Source of the DNA: JACPRL01 sp035573715
GTDB lineage: Bacteria; Acidobacteriota; Terriglobia; Acidiferrales; 2-02-FULL-67-57
Direction of reading: 5' to 3'
NCBI GenBank assembly: GCA_035573715.1
Contig: DATLZZ010000007.1
Coordinates: forward strand, 62,001 to 126,000
DNA: 64,000 bases
Part shown: one piece after another, positions 10,091 to 20,311 of the stretch
Numbering within the stretch: the first letter of the stretch is position 1
Layout of the letters: each line of letters begins with the position of its first letter
Program-made: the position numbers and the translations under genes
The notes under the pieces: generated by a model
Database searches by the model: none
What the model was told of the DNA's origin: nothing
What the model saw: the letters and a program-made list of their open reading frames with translations, nothing else

Positions 10091-12507
10091 TATTCGCCTC
10101 TTCGCAGCTCCGCTACCGTGACGCCTCCGCCGCCGTGCTCGCGCTCGGCTTCGCGCGTGGATTCTACATGGGGATGCTGGGCCAAGAACTCCGCCAGCGC
10201 TTTTTTCAGCGCGCCGGTGCCGAGGCCGTGCACGATGCGCACCTCGCGATGCCCGGCCAGAACTGCCTCGTCCAGAAACTTGTCCGCCTTCTCCAGCGCT
10301 TCCTCGACTCTCATCCCCCGCACCTGCAACTCTGCCGTTGAAGTTCTCTGCGGCCTCTGCGCCTCTGCGGTGGGAGTTGCTTGTACTGTTACAGAAGCCT
10401 TCGCCTGCTTTTCCTTTTCTACCGATTCCACATCATCGGCTTTGGCGCGCATCCGCAGGCTGCCGATCTGCGCCTCAAAGCTGTCTTCTCCGAGCTTGGC
10501 AAGTATCACCCCGCGCCGGGCAATCCCTCTCAACTTCACGCGAGCACCAACGACCAAATCTTCCGGCTTGATGCGTTTGGACTCCGGCTTGCGCGCGCTC
10601 TCCCCCAGGTGCTGCACGATGGCAATGTCGGCCTCGCGCTTCACTTCCGCCTGCACCCGGCTCATCTGCCGCGCCCCGAGCTTCTCCATCCGCTCGCGCA
10701 GCTTGGGGTCGCGGATCGAATCAATCACGTCGCGCATTTCCTTGCGATACTCCGCCAGAACTGTATTCAGGTTGCGCTCCAGCTCGGCCAGCCTCTTCCG
10801 CTGCTGCTCCAGCCACTCCCGCTGGAGCTGCTCCCGCTCCCGCTGCAACTTCGCCAGCGCCGCCCGCACTTCGCTCTGCAACTGTTCGAGTTCCTGGCGC
10901 GCCTGGTGCAGCGAGCGAATCAGCGCCGCGGTCTCGGCGGCCTCTGCGGTAAGCCGTTCTCGCGCCGCCTGCACAATCTCCGCCGGCAGCCCCAGCCGTG
11001 CTGCGGTCTCCAGCCCGCTGGAAACTCCCGGCACGCCCACCAGCAGGCGGTAGGTCGGCCGCAGGTTGACTTCATCGAACTCCACCGCCGCGTTCACTAC
11101 GCCCGGGGTCGAGGCCGCGTAGGCCTTCAGCCGCTCGTGGTGGGTCGTCGCAATCGTCAGCGCCTCGCGCCGGCGGAAGTGTTCCAGCAGCGCGATGCCC
11201 AGCGCTGCGCCTTCCTCCGGGCTGGTGGCCGCGCCCAGCTCGTCGAGCAGCACCAGCGAGCGCGCCCCCGCCTCCGCGGCCATCTCGCGCAGGTTCATGA
11301 TGTGCGCCGAAAAGGTGGAGAGGTTTTCCACCAGCGACTGCTCGTCGCCGATGTCGGCCAGCACGTGCTCAAACACTGGCAACCGCGCTTCCTCCGCCGG
11401 CACCGGAATCCCCGACTGCGCCGCCAGCGCCGCCAGGCCGACGGTCTTCAGCGCGGCTGTTTTTCCGCCGGCGTTCGGTCCGCTGATAACCAGCACCCGC
11501 TGCCCGTCGGACAGGTTCACCGAGATGGGCACGACTTCGCCTCCACCTCGCGCTCTCTTCAGGGCTGCTTCGAGCAGCGGATGGCGCACGGCGGTCAAGT
11601 GCAGCGCGCCGTTTGGGCTCATCGCCGGCAGGGTGCAGCGGAAGTCGCGCCCGTAGCGCGCCCGGGCAAACAGCAAATCAAGCGCCGCAATCGTCGCCGT
11701 CGCCTGCTCCAGCGCCGCCTGCTGGCGCGCCAGTTGCTCGGTCAGCCCAATCAGGATGCGCCGGATCTCCAGCGCTTCTTCTTCGCGCAGGCGCACCAGT
11801 TCGTTGTTGAGCGCGATGGTGGCCAGCGGCTCGAGGAACAGCGTCTGCCCGGTGCCGCTGGCGGCGTGCACCACGCCGTCGGGCCGCGTGCGCGCGTCAG
11901 CGCGAATCGGCAGCACCAGCCGCCCGCCGCGCAGGGTGACGAACTCATCCTGCAAAGCGCCGCGCTCACCGGCTTCCGTCTGCACGCGCTTGAGCGCGCG
12001 GTGGAGCTTCGCTTCGGTGGCGCGGATTTCGCGCCGCAGGTCGGCCAGCGCCGGCGAGGCGTAGTCGTCAATCTCGCCCCCGGGCAGAATCCGCCGCCGG
12101 ATATCGCGCTCGGTCGAGGTGAAGTCGCGCAGCCCCGCCGCCAGCTCGCGCAGCCGAGGCAGCTTCTCGCGATAGCGCGGCTGGCCCAGCGCCTGGCGGG
12201 CGCGGGTGGAGGCCGCCAGCAGCGTCACGGCGTTCAGCAATTCTTCCGGCGTTAGCGCCGCGTCCCGCACGCCCAGCCTCGGCAGCCACCCCGCGGGGTC
12301 GACCACGTCGGCAAAGCCCATCTCTTCGCCGTCCTCCAGCAGCAACCGCGCCTCCGCCACCCGCTCGAGCTCCGCCGCAATCCACGCGGCGTCATTTGAC
12401 GGCGCCAGGGCCTCGAGCGCCCCCTGCCCCGGCGCACACGTCAGCCGCTCCCGGAGCAAACTCTTGAGTTGGGAAAACTCCAGACGGTCGAGAGTGTGGG
12501 GATGCAT
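10090..12507 (-). CDS. mutS2: MutS2 family ATPase/endonuclease with Smr domain
   Basis: The 805-residue protein has the MutS2 plan: a helical core, an ATPase domain with Walker A GPNAGGKT (about residue 342) and the DELGAATSPEEGAALG Walker B/signature segment. A long coiled coil rich in Glu, Gln and Arg (about 500-590) is followed by a C-terminal Smr nuclease domain (about 722-805, with VRGMRVEEAL and IVHGLGTGALK). MutS2 lacks the mismatch-binding N-terminus of MutS; members act on recombination intermediates or on collided ribosomes. The linker before Smr (about residues 711-722, PTAEAQRPQR) is encoded by a repeat-like DNA tract (10341-10376). It is coupled to dnaG downstream. Confidence 0.95.
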   Translation of the reverse strand: MHPHTLDRLEFSQLKSLLRERLTCAPGQGALEALAPSNDAAWIAAELERVAEARLLLEDGEEMGFADVVDPAGWLPRLGVRDAALTPEELLNAVTLLAASTRARQALGQPRYREKLPRLRELAAGLRDFTSTERDIRRRILPGGEIDDYASPALADLRREIRATEAKLHRALKRVQTEAGERGALQDEFVTLRGGRLVLPIRADARTRPDGVVHAASGTGQTLFLEPLATIALNNELVRLREEEALEIRRILIGLTEQLARQQAALEQATATIAALDLLFARARYGRDFRCTLPAMSPNGALHLTAVRHPLLEAALKRARGGGEVVPISVNLSDGQRVLVISGPNAGGKTAALKTVGLAALAAQSGIPVPAEEARLPVFEHVLADIGDEQSLVENLSTFSAHIMNLREMAAEAGARSLVLLDELGAATSPEEGAALGIALLEHFRRREALTIATTHHERLKAYAASTPGVVNAAVEFDEVNLRPTYRLLVGVPGVSSGLETAARLGLPAEIVQAARERLTAEAAETAALIRSLHQARQELEQLQSEVRAALAKLQREREQLQREWLEQQRKRLAELERNLNTVLAEYRKEMRDVIDSIRDPKLRERMEKLGARQMSRVQAEVKREADIAIVQHLGESARKPESKRIKPEDLVVGARVKLRGIARRGVILAKLGEDSFEAQIGSLRMRAKADDVESVEKEKQAKASVTVQATPTAEAQRPQRTSTAELQVRGMRVEEALEKADKFLDEAVLAGHREVRIVHGLGTGALKKALAEFLAQHPHVESTREAEREHGGGGVTVAELRRGE
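10341..10376 (-). repeat. 'cgcagaggcgcagagg' repeat read in frame inside mutS2
   Basis: On the coding strand the tract reads accgcagaggcgcagagg followed by ccgcagag, a near 9-base periodicity. It encodes TAEAQRPQR in the linker just before the Smr domain. The wording resembles the cacaaagacac-type intergenic tracts of this window. Confidence 0.5.
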
Positions 12508-12629
12508 GCAGCGTTCGGAAAGGCCATCCTAGGCGGGGGCGCGCGCGGTGTCAATCACCGCCCCGGCGCACCTACTTTTTCAAGGCAACAGAGACCTGTG
12601 GTATCCTCTTCCAACGTTTGGGGACAGGG

Positions 12630-13277
12630 ATGGCGAAACGCAGCACAATTGCGCTCGGCCTGACGCTGGCGATATTGTTTTTCGCGTCCCAGCTCGACGC
12701 GGCCCCGCCCAAATCCAAGAAAAAGCCGCGCCGCATCGACGGCCGCGCCTTCTACGGCTACGGCCCCTTTGAACAAGCCGACGCGACCGCGCTCGAGCCC
12801 GTGGGCGAGCACCCTGGCACCGGCGAAGTTCTCAAGCTGCTCCGCCCTGCCGCCCAGGCTTTCCTGGAAATGCAACAGGCCGCGCTCCAGGAAGGCGTCT
12901 GGATCATTCCCATCTCCGGCTTCCGCGACAACGCGCGCCAGGCGGCTCTTTTCCGCCGCGCGGTTCGCAAGTACGGCAGCCAGCGCCAGGCGGCGCGCTG
13001 GGTGGCCGTGCCTGGTTTTTCGCACCACGAGGCTGGCCTCGCGGTGGACCTCGGCGATGGCACCGCGCCCCAGTGCCGCGTGCGCCGCTGCTTCCGCAAG
13101 ACCGACGCCTATCGCTGGCTGCGCGCGAACGCCGAGCGCTTCGGCTTCCAGCTCAACCGGCCCCGCAACCCGCGCTCCGGCCCGCCCCGCGAGCCCTGGC
13201 ACTGGCGCTACGTCGGCCCCACCGACTTCGACGCGCAGCAGGCCGCCGACCAAGCCTCTGCCACCGACCTCGACTAG
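12630..13277 (+). CDS. D-alanyl-D-alanine carboxypeptidase, VanY / M15B family
   Basis: From the ATG at 12630 the product is 215 residues with a signal peptide (MAKRSTIALGLTLAILFFAS) followed by a basic stretch KSKKKPRR. The M15B zinc peptidase motif SxHxxGxAxD is present as SHHEAGLAVD (131-140). The second catalytic segment is EPWHWRY (188-194), containing the general-base Glu and the third zinc ligand His. It should trim D-Ala from peptidoglycan stem peptides in the periplasm. A TTG four codons upstream is an alternative start. It stands alone, divergent from mutS2; nothing suggests a vancomycin resistance cluster. Confidence 0.88.
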   Translation: MAKRSTIALGLTLAILFFASQLDAAPPKSKKKPRRIDGRAFYGYGPFEQADATALEPVGEHPGTGEVLKLLRPAAQAFLEMQQAALQEGVWIIPISGFRDNARQAALFRRAVRKYGSQRQAARWVAVPGFSHHEAGLAVDLGDGTAPQCRVRRCFRKTDAYRWLRANAERFGFQLNRPRNPRSGPPREPWHWRYVGPTDFDAQQAADQASATDLD

Positions 13278-13316
13278 CCGCGCTCTCAATCCCCTTATCT
13301 TTGCGAATCTGAGGTT

Positions 13317-13841
13317 TCATAGTAGTTTGCTCACCAGCAGGTTCACCGCTTCCTCCGGCGTGTCCCCACGGAGGAGGGGATTGGAGTGCAGCTCGCTGGC
13401 CGGAATCGCCCGCACCACCGGCTCCCAGAAGTCGCCCAGAGTCACCACCGGCTTTTCCAACAGGAATCCTTTGTTGATCCACTCCCACACCACCGCCAGC
13501 TCCACCAGCGTGCCAGTGCCGCCCGGCAGGACCACGTAGCCTGCGCCCAGCTCCACCAGCTTGAGCAGGCGCTCGTGCCAGGTCGCGACGCGAATCTCTT
13601 CCTCGACCCATTGGTTCGCGGGTGAGTTGAACACCGCCGCCGTCACGCCAATCGTCTTGCCGCCCGCCTCGCGCGCGCCCCGCGACACCGCCTCCATCGT
13701 CCCGCCGTAGCCGCCGGTCGCCACGCCGAACCCGGCGCGCGCTAAGAGCTCTCCCAGCCGCCGTGCCGTCTCGTAGGGCTCCGAGCCCGGCTCCGGCCTC
13801 GAGCTGCCAAAGACAGTGACAACGGGAGAAGGTCTGTTCAT
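13317..13841 (-). CDS. LOG family protein (TIGR00725-like)
   Basis: The 174-residue protein has a Rossmann-like fold with the LOG-family signatures GGYGGTMEA (43-51) and PGGTGTLVE (106-114). The second is the PGGxGTxxE motif that forms the phosphoribohydrolase active site. LOG proteins release bases from nucleoside monophosphates (cytokinin activation in plants); the bacterial subgroup is poorly defined and often misannotated as lysine decarboxylase. It is convergent with the VanY gene and divergent from the S9 peptidase, so it is probably expressed singly. Confidence 0.85.
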   Translation of the reverse strand: MNRPSPVVTVFGSSRPEPGSEPYETARRLGELLARAGFGVATGGYGGTMEAVSRGAREAGGKTIGVTAAVFNSPANQWVEEEIRVATWHERLLKLVELGAGYVVLPGGTGTLVELAVVWEWINKGFLLEKPVVTLGDFWEPVVRAIPASELHSNPLLRGDTPEEAVNLLVSKLL

Positions 13842-13966
13842 TCCAGTGGGGCCGACGTCCCTGTCTGCCGTAGTTTGTATAGACTATTTGAGTCTTTTGG
13901 GGAACAATTTCGCTCCCGCAATCGTCTAAGAGATTGCCATCCTGACTCTCCATGAGGAGCCGACCG

Positions 13967-15931
<1,965 letters not shown>

Positions 15932-15947
15932 GCGGGAAAAGGAAATC

Positions 15948-15976
15948 ACTAGGACAGGGCCTTCCTGCCTGTCCTG
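15948..15976. repeat. Hairpin repeat AGGACAGG / CCTGTCCT
   Basis: An 8-bp stem (15951-15958 with 15968-15975) shares the core of the element behind rpoD but has a 9-base loop. It lies between the converging S9 peptidase and dacB genes. Confidence 0.65.
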
Positions 15977-16035
15977 AGTCGGCACGCTCTGCCACGAAGG
16001 GCCTGTATACAGCGCGGCCGCGCCGGCCCTCTTTT

Positions 16036-17706
16036 CTATTTTCTAGTTTCTGATTTCGCCTTTCCGTTCTTGCTGGGCGGGGGCAAGTCCACCAGCGCCG
16101 CGCAAATCGCGTCCATCAGCTCCAGCGCCCGGCGGTCGCCCAGCCGGTGGTGGTTGACGAAAATGGCAAAGATGAGCGGCTCGCCCGTCTGCGTTTCCAC
16201 ATAGCCCGCCAGGGCGTTGGCGTCGTTGAGCGTCCCGGTCTTGGCCCGCACCCGCGCCCGCGTGGGCGCCTCCCGCATGCGTTCTTTGAGCGTGCCGTCG
16301 AGCCCCGCCACCGGGAACGTGTCGCGATAGAGCTCGCCCCACGGCTGCGCGGCGGCATAGCTCAGCAGCTTGACCACTGCCCGCGGCGTCACCAATCCGG
16401 CCCGCGCCAGCCCCGACCCATCCCGAATCGCCACTTCATCCGGATTGATGCCGAGGTTCGCCAGCCACGCCCGCAGCACCTCCAGCCCCGCCTCTGTGCT
16501 GCCGTCGCCCCGTCGCGGCGGCGGCTCGTTCGGCTTCCGCAGCCGCTCCGTCAGCGCGCTCGGCGGGGGCATCTGGCAGCCCAGCAGCCGCAGCAGCATT
16601 TCAGCGTGCAGGTTCTGGCTGTTCTTGTTGATGAGGCGCACTTCTTCGACCAGCGGCAGGGAGATCCGCTCGGCCAGAATCACCGGCAGCGCGCCCGGCG
16701 GCTCGGAGGTGAACGGCGGCGCCGGGGCGTAGCGCACGTCCACGCGGCCCTGCAGGCGGATGCCGCGCCGCTCCAGCGCCCGCAGGAACAGCTCGCCGGC
16801 AAACTCCGACGGTTCTTCAATCGCAACCCACAGGGTGCGCCCCTTGTGATTGAGCGCGATGGGCCCGCTGATCTCCAGCACCCGGCTGCCCGGGTCGCGC
16901 CGCAGGTAGAGCTGGGTTTCGCCGTCGGGCGGCGTGGTCCAGGTGCGGTTCACGATTTGATAGAAGCGCGTGAACGGCAGCCAGGTAATCTGCGCCGCCT
17001 GGTTGACCTGCTCGCCCGGCTCCACCCGCACCGCGAGCACGTTGTCCGCCAGCGAGAGCGCCCGCACCGGCGCCCCGTAGCTCCACACCATGTCGCCGAT
17101 GGACCAGTCGAGCCCGTAGGGTTCGGGGGCGAAGAACGATTGGTCGATGACGAGGTCGCCGGACACCAATTGCACGCCCTTGGCAGCCACCTGCGCCGCC
17201 AGCTCGTCGAGGACCAAGCTCGGGTCGCAAATCTGCTCGTCGCGTTTCTTCGCCGGATCGTAGGGCAGGTCGCAGCCCGCCAGGTCGGGGTCGCCGCCAC
17301 CGACAAAGTAAAGGTTGCCCGCCAGCCGCCCGTCGCGCTCGATGCGCCCGCGCGTCCCGACGACGGTGCGGAAGCGATAGTCCGGGCTGAGCAGCGAGAG
17401 CGCCGCCGCCGTGGTGAAGAGCTTGGTCACCGACGCCGGGGTGAAGTAGCGGTCGGCGTTCAGCCCATAAAGCGTGCGGCCGCGCTGCGGCGCGTAGACC
17501 TCGATGCCCCAGAAGCCGCGCGCCGCGTCTTGCTGGCCGACGATTTCATTGATGCGCCGCGCCAGCTCCTGCTCGCCCGCCTCCTGCGCCGCCGCTGGCA
17601 GCGCCAAAGCGAGTAAAAGAACGAAAACCGAAGACCGAAGATCGAAAAACAAATGAACACCAGTTTTCCGTTTTCGCTTTTCGGTTATCGGCTTCTGGGT
17701 CAGCAC
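16036..17706 (-). CDS. dacB: D-alanyl-D-alanine carboxypeptidase/endopeptidase, S13 (PBP4)
   Basis: The S13 penicillin-binding motifs are all visible: S92-VTK95 (SxxK nucleophile), S363-QN (SxN) and K489-TG. Between SxxK and SxN lies the large insertion typical of PBP4. The enzyme cuts peptidoglycan cross-links and terminal D-Ala in the periplasm. A hydrophobic leader VFVLLLALALPAAAQ is preceded by a long basic segment; the GTG at 17706 overlaps hemB by seven bases, while a TTG near 17652 would give a shorter signal peptide. Both the leader-coding DNA and the last codons (KSETRK) coincide with A-rich repeat-like tracts. Operon with hemB. Confidence 0.92.
   Translation of the reverse strand: MLTQKPITEKRKRKTGVHLFFDLRSSVFVLLLALALPAAAQEAGEQELARRINEIVGQQDAARGFWGIEVYAPQRGRTLYGLNADRYFTPASVTKLFTTAAALSLLSPDYRFRTVVGTRGRIERDGRLAGNLYFVGGGDPDLAGCDLPYDPAKKRDEQICDPSLVLDELAAQVAAKGVQLVSGDLVIDQSFFAPEPYGLDWSIGDMVWSYGAPVRALSLADNVLAVRVEPGEQVNQAAQITWLPFTRFYQIVNRTWTTPPDGETQLYLRRDPGSRVLEISGPIALNHKGRTLWVAIEEPSEFAGELFLRALERRGIRLQGRVDVRYAPAPPFTSEPPGALPVILAERISLPLVEEVRLINKNSQNLHAEMLLRLLGCQMPPPSALTERLRKPNEPPPRRGDGSTEAGLEVLRAWLANLGINPDEVAIRDGSGLARAGLVTPRAVVKLLSYAAAQPWGELYRDTFPVAGLDGTLKERMREAPTRARVRAKTGTLNDANALAGYVETQTGEPLIFAIFVNHHRLGDRRALELMDAICAALVDLPPPSKNGKAKSETRK
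17600..17690 (-). repeat. Repeat-like purine/pyrimidine tract coding the dacB leader
   Basis: The plus strand reads cgaaaaccgaagaccgaaga then tcgaaaaacaaa and, further on, ttttccgttttcgcttttcgg. The same style of sequence is non-coding at 1604, 36115 and 61006. Confidence 0.45.
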
Positions 17707-18674
17707 GCCAGTTTGCGCGCCAGTTCTTTGGCGAAATACGTCAGCACCACCTGCGCCCCGGCGCGGTGAATCGCGGTAACGGTTTCCACCATCGTGCGCT
17801 CCAGGTCGAGCCAGCCCAGCCGGGCCGCGGCGTGAATCATCGCGTACTCGCCGCTCACCTGGTAGGCCGCCACCGGCACGTTGAAGGTGTCGCGCACCTG
17901 GCGGATGACGTCGAGGTAGGGCAGCGCCGGCTTGACCATGATGAGGTCGGCGCCTTCTTCGAGGTCGAGCGCCACCTCGCGCAGCGCCTCGCGGGCGTTC
18001 GCTGCGTCCATCTGGTAGCTGCGCCGGTCGCCGAACTGCGGTGTCGACTGCGCCGCCTCCCGGAAGGGCCCGTAAAACGCCGAGGCGTACTTGGCGGCGT
18101 AGCTCAAGATGGGAATGTGCTCGAAACCGTTGGCATCGAGCGCCTGGCGAATGGCCGCCACGCGCCCGTCCATCATGTCGGAGGGCGCCACGATGTCGGC
18201 CCCGGCGCGCGCCTGGCTGAGCGCGGTCTTGGCCAGCAGCTCGAGCGAGGCGTCGTTCACCACCACGCCGTTCTCCACCTTGCCGCAGTGGCCGTGGCTG
18301 GTGTACTCACACAAACAGACGTCGGTGATGACCACCAAGCCCGGCAGCTCGCGCTTCAGCGCCCGCACCGCGCGCTGCACGATGCCGTCCTCGGCGTAGG
18401 CGCCCGAGGCGAGCTCGTCCTTCGACTCCGGCAGGCCGAACAGTATCACCGCCGGGACGCCGAGCTTGTGCGCCTCGCGGCACTCTTCCACCAGTTGGTC
18501 GACGGAAAGATTGGCGACGCCCGGCATCGAAGCGATTTCCTTGCGCACGCCCTCGCCCGGGCAGACGAACAGCGGGTAGACCAGGCTCTCCACCGAGAGT
18601 CGCGTCTCGGCCACCAGCCGCCGCAGCGCCTCCGAGCGCCGCAGCCGCCTCATCCGGGTTTGCGGGAACCCCAT
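17700..18674 (-). CDS. hemB: Porphobilinogen synthase (delta-aminolevulinic acid dehydratase)
   Basis: HemB condenses two 5-aminolevulinates to porphobilinogen in the cytoplasm, an early step of haem biosynthesis. The 324-residue protein has the zinc-type cysteines C120, C122 and C130 in DVCLCEYTSHGHCG. The two Schiff-base lysines are K195 (SYAAKYAS) and K248 (MVKPALPY). I chose the ATG at 18674 because GGGAGAGG lies just upstream and the length fits the family; the open frame extends 13 codons further. A TATAAT promoter sits about 20 bases upstream. dacB follows with an overlap of seven bases. No other haem gene is in the window. Confidence 0.96.
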   Translation of the reverse strand: MGFPQTRMRRLRRSEALRRLVAETRLSVESLVYPLFVCPGEGVRKEIASMPGVANLSVDQLVEECREAHKLGVPAVILFGLPESKDELASGAYAEDGIVQRAVRALKRELPGLVVITDVCLCEYTSHGHCGKVENGVVVNDASLELLAKTALSQARAGADIVAPSDMMDGRVAAIRQALDANGFEHIPILSYAAKYASAFYGPFREAAQSTPQFGDRRSYQMDAANAREALREVALDLEEGADLIMVKPALPYLDVIRQVRDTFNVPVAAYQVSGEYAMIHAAARLGWLDLERTMVETVTAIHRAGAQVVLTYFAKELARKLAC

Positions 18675-18695
18675 CGCCTCTCCCTCGTGCCGGCG

Positions 18696-18724
18696 ATTAT
18701 ATCCCAGCCGCACCGAGGTCTAAA
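18696..18724 (-). promoter_or_regulatory. Predicted hemB promoter
   Basis: On the minus strand a perfect TATAAT (18701-18696) lies about 20 bases before the hemB ATG. TTAGAC or TTTAGA is 16 or 17 bases further upstream as the -35 box. The transcript leader would be only about 14 bases and contains the ribosome site. Confidence 0.65.
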
Positions 18725-18837
18725 GGGTTTCGCCGCAGCCGGGGTCGTTAGTCTTTCTTGCCTGGCGGGAAGTGGAAGTCGGTGCCGACTCCTTGCGCCT
18801 CCCCGCCCAGCGGCAGAAGGACAGCAGGTTTTTTTGA
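18725..18837. other. Structured GC-rich intergenic element upstream of hemB
   Basis: The gap between the 131-aa membrane protein and the hemB promoter contains the perfect palindrome AGTCGGTGCCGACT (18777-18790). It is nested in a larger pairing of CTGGCGGG with CCCGCCCAG, and a T7 run lies at 18830-18836 on the plus strand. It does not match a riboswitch class I can name. It might be a small RNA on the plus strand, a regulatory element, or a repeat. Confidence 0.35.
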
Positions 18838-19233
18838 CTATTTTCGGTAAATGCTCGCCGCGGCCAAGCCCAGTGCCAGCGCTCGCGGCAACTCGTAAAG
18901 AATCTGCTTGACCACGATTTCGCCGCGCCACGGCTGCACCGCGTAGTAGGTGAGGAAACCCGCTACCGACGTCAGGCACCAGACCGCAATCCCGAACCGC
19001 AGCCCCTGGCCCACCCAGGGTTTGTCCTCGACGCCTTGCACGAACGCCACCGAAAACACCACGAAGTTCAGCAGCATCCACTGAAAGTAGTTGGCCGCCT
19101 CCTCCTGCGTTCGCAGCAGGTTCGGGTATTGCGCGTAGTCGGCCTGCAGCAGCATCCCGTGAATCACAAACCCCGCGATGTTGTTCAGAATCAGAACGGC
19201 CAGCACGGCCAGCGCGAAGCGTTTCCAGTTCAT
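18838..19233 (-). CDS. Small integral membrane protein of unknown function
   Basis: The ATG at 19233 follows a strong AAGGAGA, giving 131 residues with about four hydrophobic segments (VLAVLILNNIAGFVIHGMLL, FQWMLLNFVVFSVAFVQG, FGIAVWCLTSVAGFLTYYA and a C-terminal helix). I do not recognise the family with confidence; the layout recalls DUF1761-type proteins. It is the third gene of a TetR / SRPBCC / membrane-protein operon, 16 bases behind the SRPBCC gene, and so is probably controlled by that TetR regulator. Confidence 0.7.
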   Translation of the reverse strand: MNWKRFALAVLAVLILNNIAGFVIHGMLLQADYAQYPNLLRTQEEAANYFQWMLLNFVVFSVAFVQGVEDKPWVGQGLRFGIAVWCLTSVAGFLTYYAVQPWRGEIVVKQILYELPRALALGLAAASIYRK

Positions 19234-19249
19234 CTCGTCTCCTTTTGGG

Positions 19250-20302
19250 TTACGGCTTGGCTTGCCGCTCGGCGCGGATGAAGTGCCCCGGCCACTCGAC
19301 CCGCCCCACTTCAAAGCGGTATTGCAGGTTGCTCAGCACCGCCTCCCAGGCGCGGTCAAAGTAGGCGTAGGTCTTGTCCCAGTCTTCCCCCACGCCCCAA
19401 CCGGTGTGAGTCATCGTCACCCGCGTCTGCTTCGGGCCGGCTTCTTCCAGCTCGATGACCACCAGCGTGTGCACTCCCGAGTCGCGGATTGTCGGGATGC
19501 TCGGCGGTGCGTTCCACTCGAACGCCAGCAGCTTCATCGGCACCACCGAATGCACCTTGCAGCCCTCGCTACCCCGCTGGCCCTCCGGCTGCGACAGCCC
19601 GAAGTAGATTTCGTACGGTCCGCCGATGCGTGCTTCGACTTTCGCCGCTGGCGCGAAGAAGCCGGTCACGCCTTCCGTCGTCGTCCAAGCGTTCCACACT
19701 TCGGCGAGCGGCGCCGCCACCGTTACCTGCTTGCGCAGGCTGCGCTGCCAGCCGGCGGGCGCCGCGGCGGTTTCTTTCTCGCGCACGAAGCGGTTCTCCA
19801 GCGTGAAGCGCTCCCAGCCTTTGTCGGTCTTTCGAAACACCTCGGTGACGTAGGTGTCGGGATCGGGGAAGCGGAAGGTCTCGCGGTACTCGACCGTGCC
19901 CTTGGCGCCGTATTGCGTCCAGGTGAACACCAGCGCGTCGCCCTCCGGCTCCACCGTGCCGTCAATCAGCGCCCCGTAGGCCGACTGCTCGCGCAGCACG
20001 ATGCGCTGCTGCTGCGGGTGCCAGCCGTAGAGCCCGTCGTAGACATGCCGCTCGCCTTCTTTCGTAATGCCGTAGGCGCGGAAGAGAATGGCTTTCCCGT
20101 CCAGGCTCGAGGCGAAGACGTTGCGCGCGTCAATCACCGTCCCATCCAGCAGTTTGATTTGCCCGCGCCAGTTGCCGATGGCGCGGGCCAGCGGCTCGAG
20201 CGGGTTGGCCGGCGCTGCGCTCTGCTGCGCCCGCGCCGGCGCCGCCGAGAGAATCATCCAGAGCAACAAAACAACAAGGGCCGTGCAAGTGCCGTTTTTC
20301 AT
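19250..20302 (-). CDS. Secreted protein with C-terminal SRPBCC (AHSA1-like) domain
   Basis: The 350-residue product has a signal peptide (MKNGTCTALVVLLLWMILSA, ending APARAQ). An N-terminal lipocalin-like or DUF1579-like beta domain (about 35-175) follows with GNWRGQIKLLDGTV and VYDGLYGWHPQQQRIV. The C-terminal SRPBCC/START-like domain (about 190-345) has VTVAAPLAEVWNAWTTTEGV and ETHTGWG-like ends. AHSA1-type domains bind hydrophobic ligands. An exported AHSA1 domain is less usual than a cytoplasmic one. It lies nine bases behind the TetR gene. Confidence 0.78.
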   Translation of the reverse strand: MKNGTCTALVVLLLWMILSAAPARAQQSAAPANPLEPLARAIGNWRGQIKLLDGTVIDARNVFASSLDGKAILFRAYGITKEGERHVYDGLYGWHPQQQRIVLREQSAYGALIDGTVEPEGDALVFTWTQYGAKGTVEYRETFRFPDPDTYVTEVFRKTDKGWERFTLENRFVREKETAAAPAGWQRSLRKQVTVAAPLAEVWNAWTTTEGVTGFFAPAAKVEARIGGPYEIYFGLSQPEGQRGSEGCKVHSVVPMKLLAFEWNAPPSIPTIRDSGVHTLVVIELEEAGPKQTRVTMTHTGWGVGEDWDKTYAYFDRAWEAVLSNLQYRFEVGRVEWPGHFIRAERQAKP

Positions 20303-20311
20303 GGTTCCTCC

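Noticed and set aside
8309..11053. A 914-codon plus-strand open frame opposite dnaG and mutS2
   Set aside because: It mirrors the codon structure of the real minus-strand genes and spans both of them; no recognisable protein features.
12630..13277. A vancomycin-resistance vanY gene
   Set aside because: No vanHAX or vanRS genes are nearby; the family has ordinary peptidoglycan roles.
13317..13841. A lysine decarboxylase
   Set aside because: The PGGTGTLVE motif belongs to LOG phosphoribohydrolase-like proteins; the decarboxylase name is a known misannotation.
18777..18790. Considered as part of a tRNA or SRP RNA
   Set aside because: There is no cloverleaf, CCA end or SRP tetraloop consensus.
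18725..18837. Considered as a cobalamin riboswitch because of gggaagtggaagtcggtgccgact
   Set aside because: It has the wrong strand for hemB, lacks the 3' B12 box, and the core does not match beyond a short stretch.
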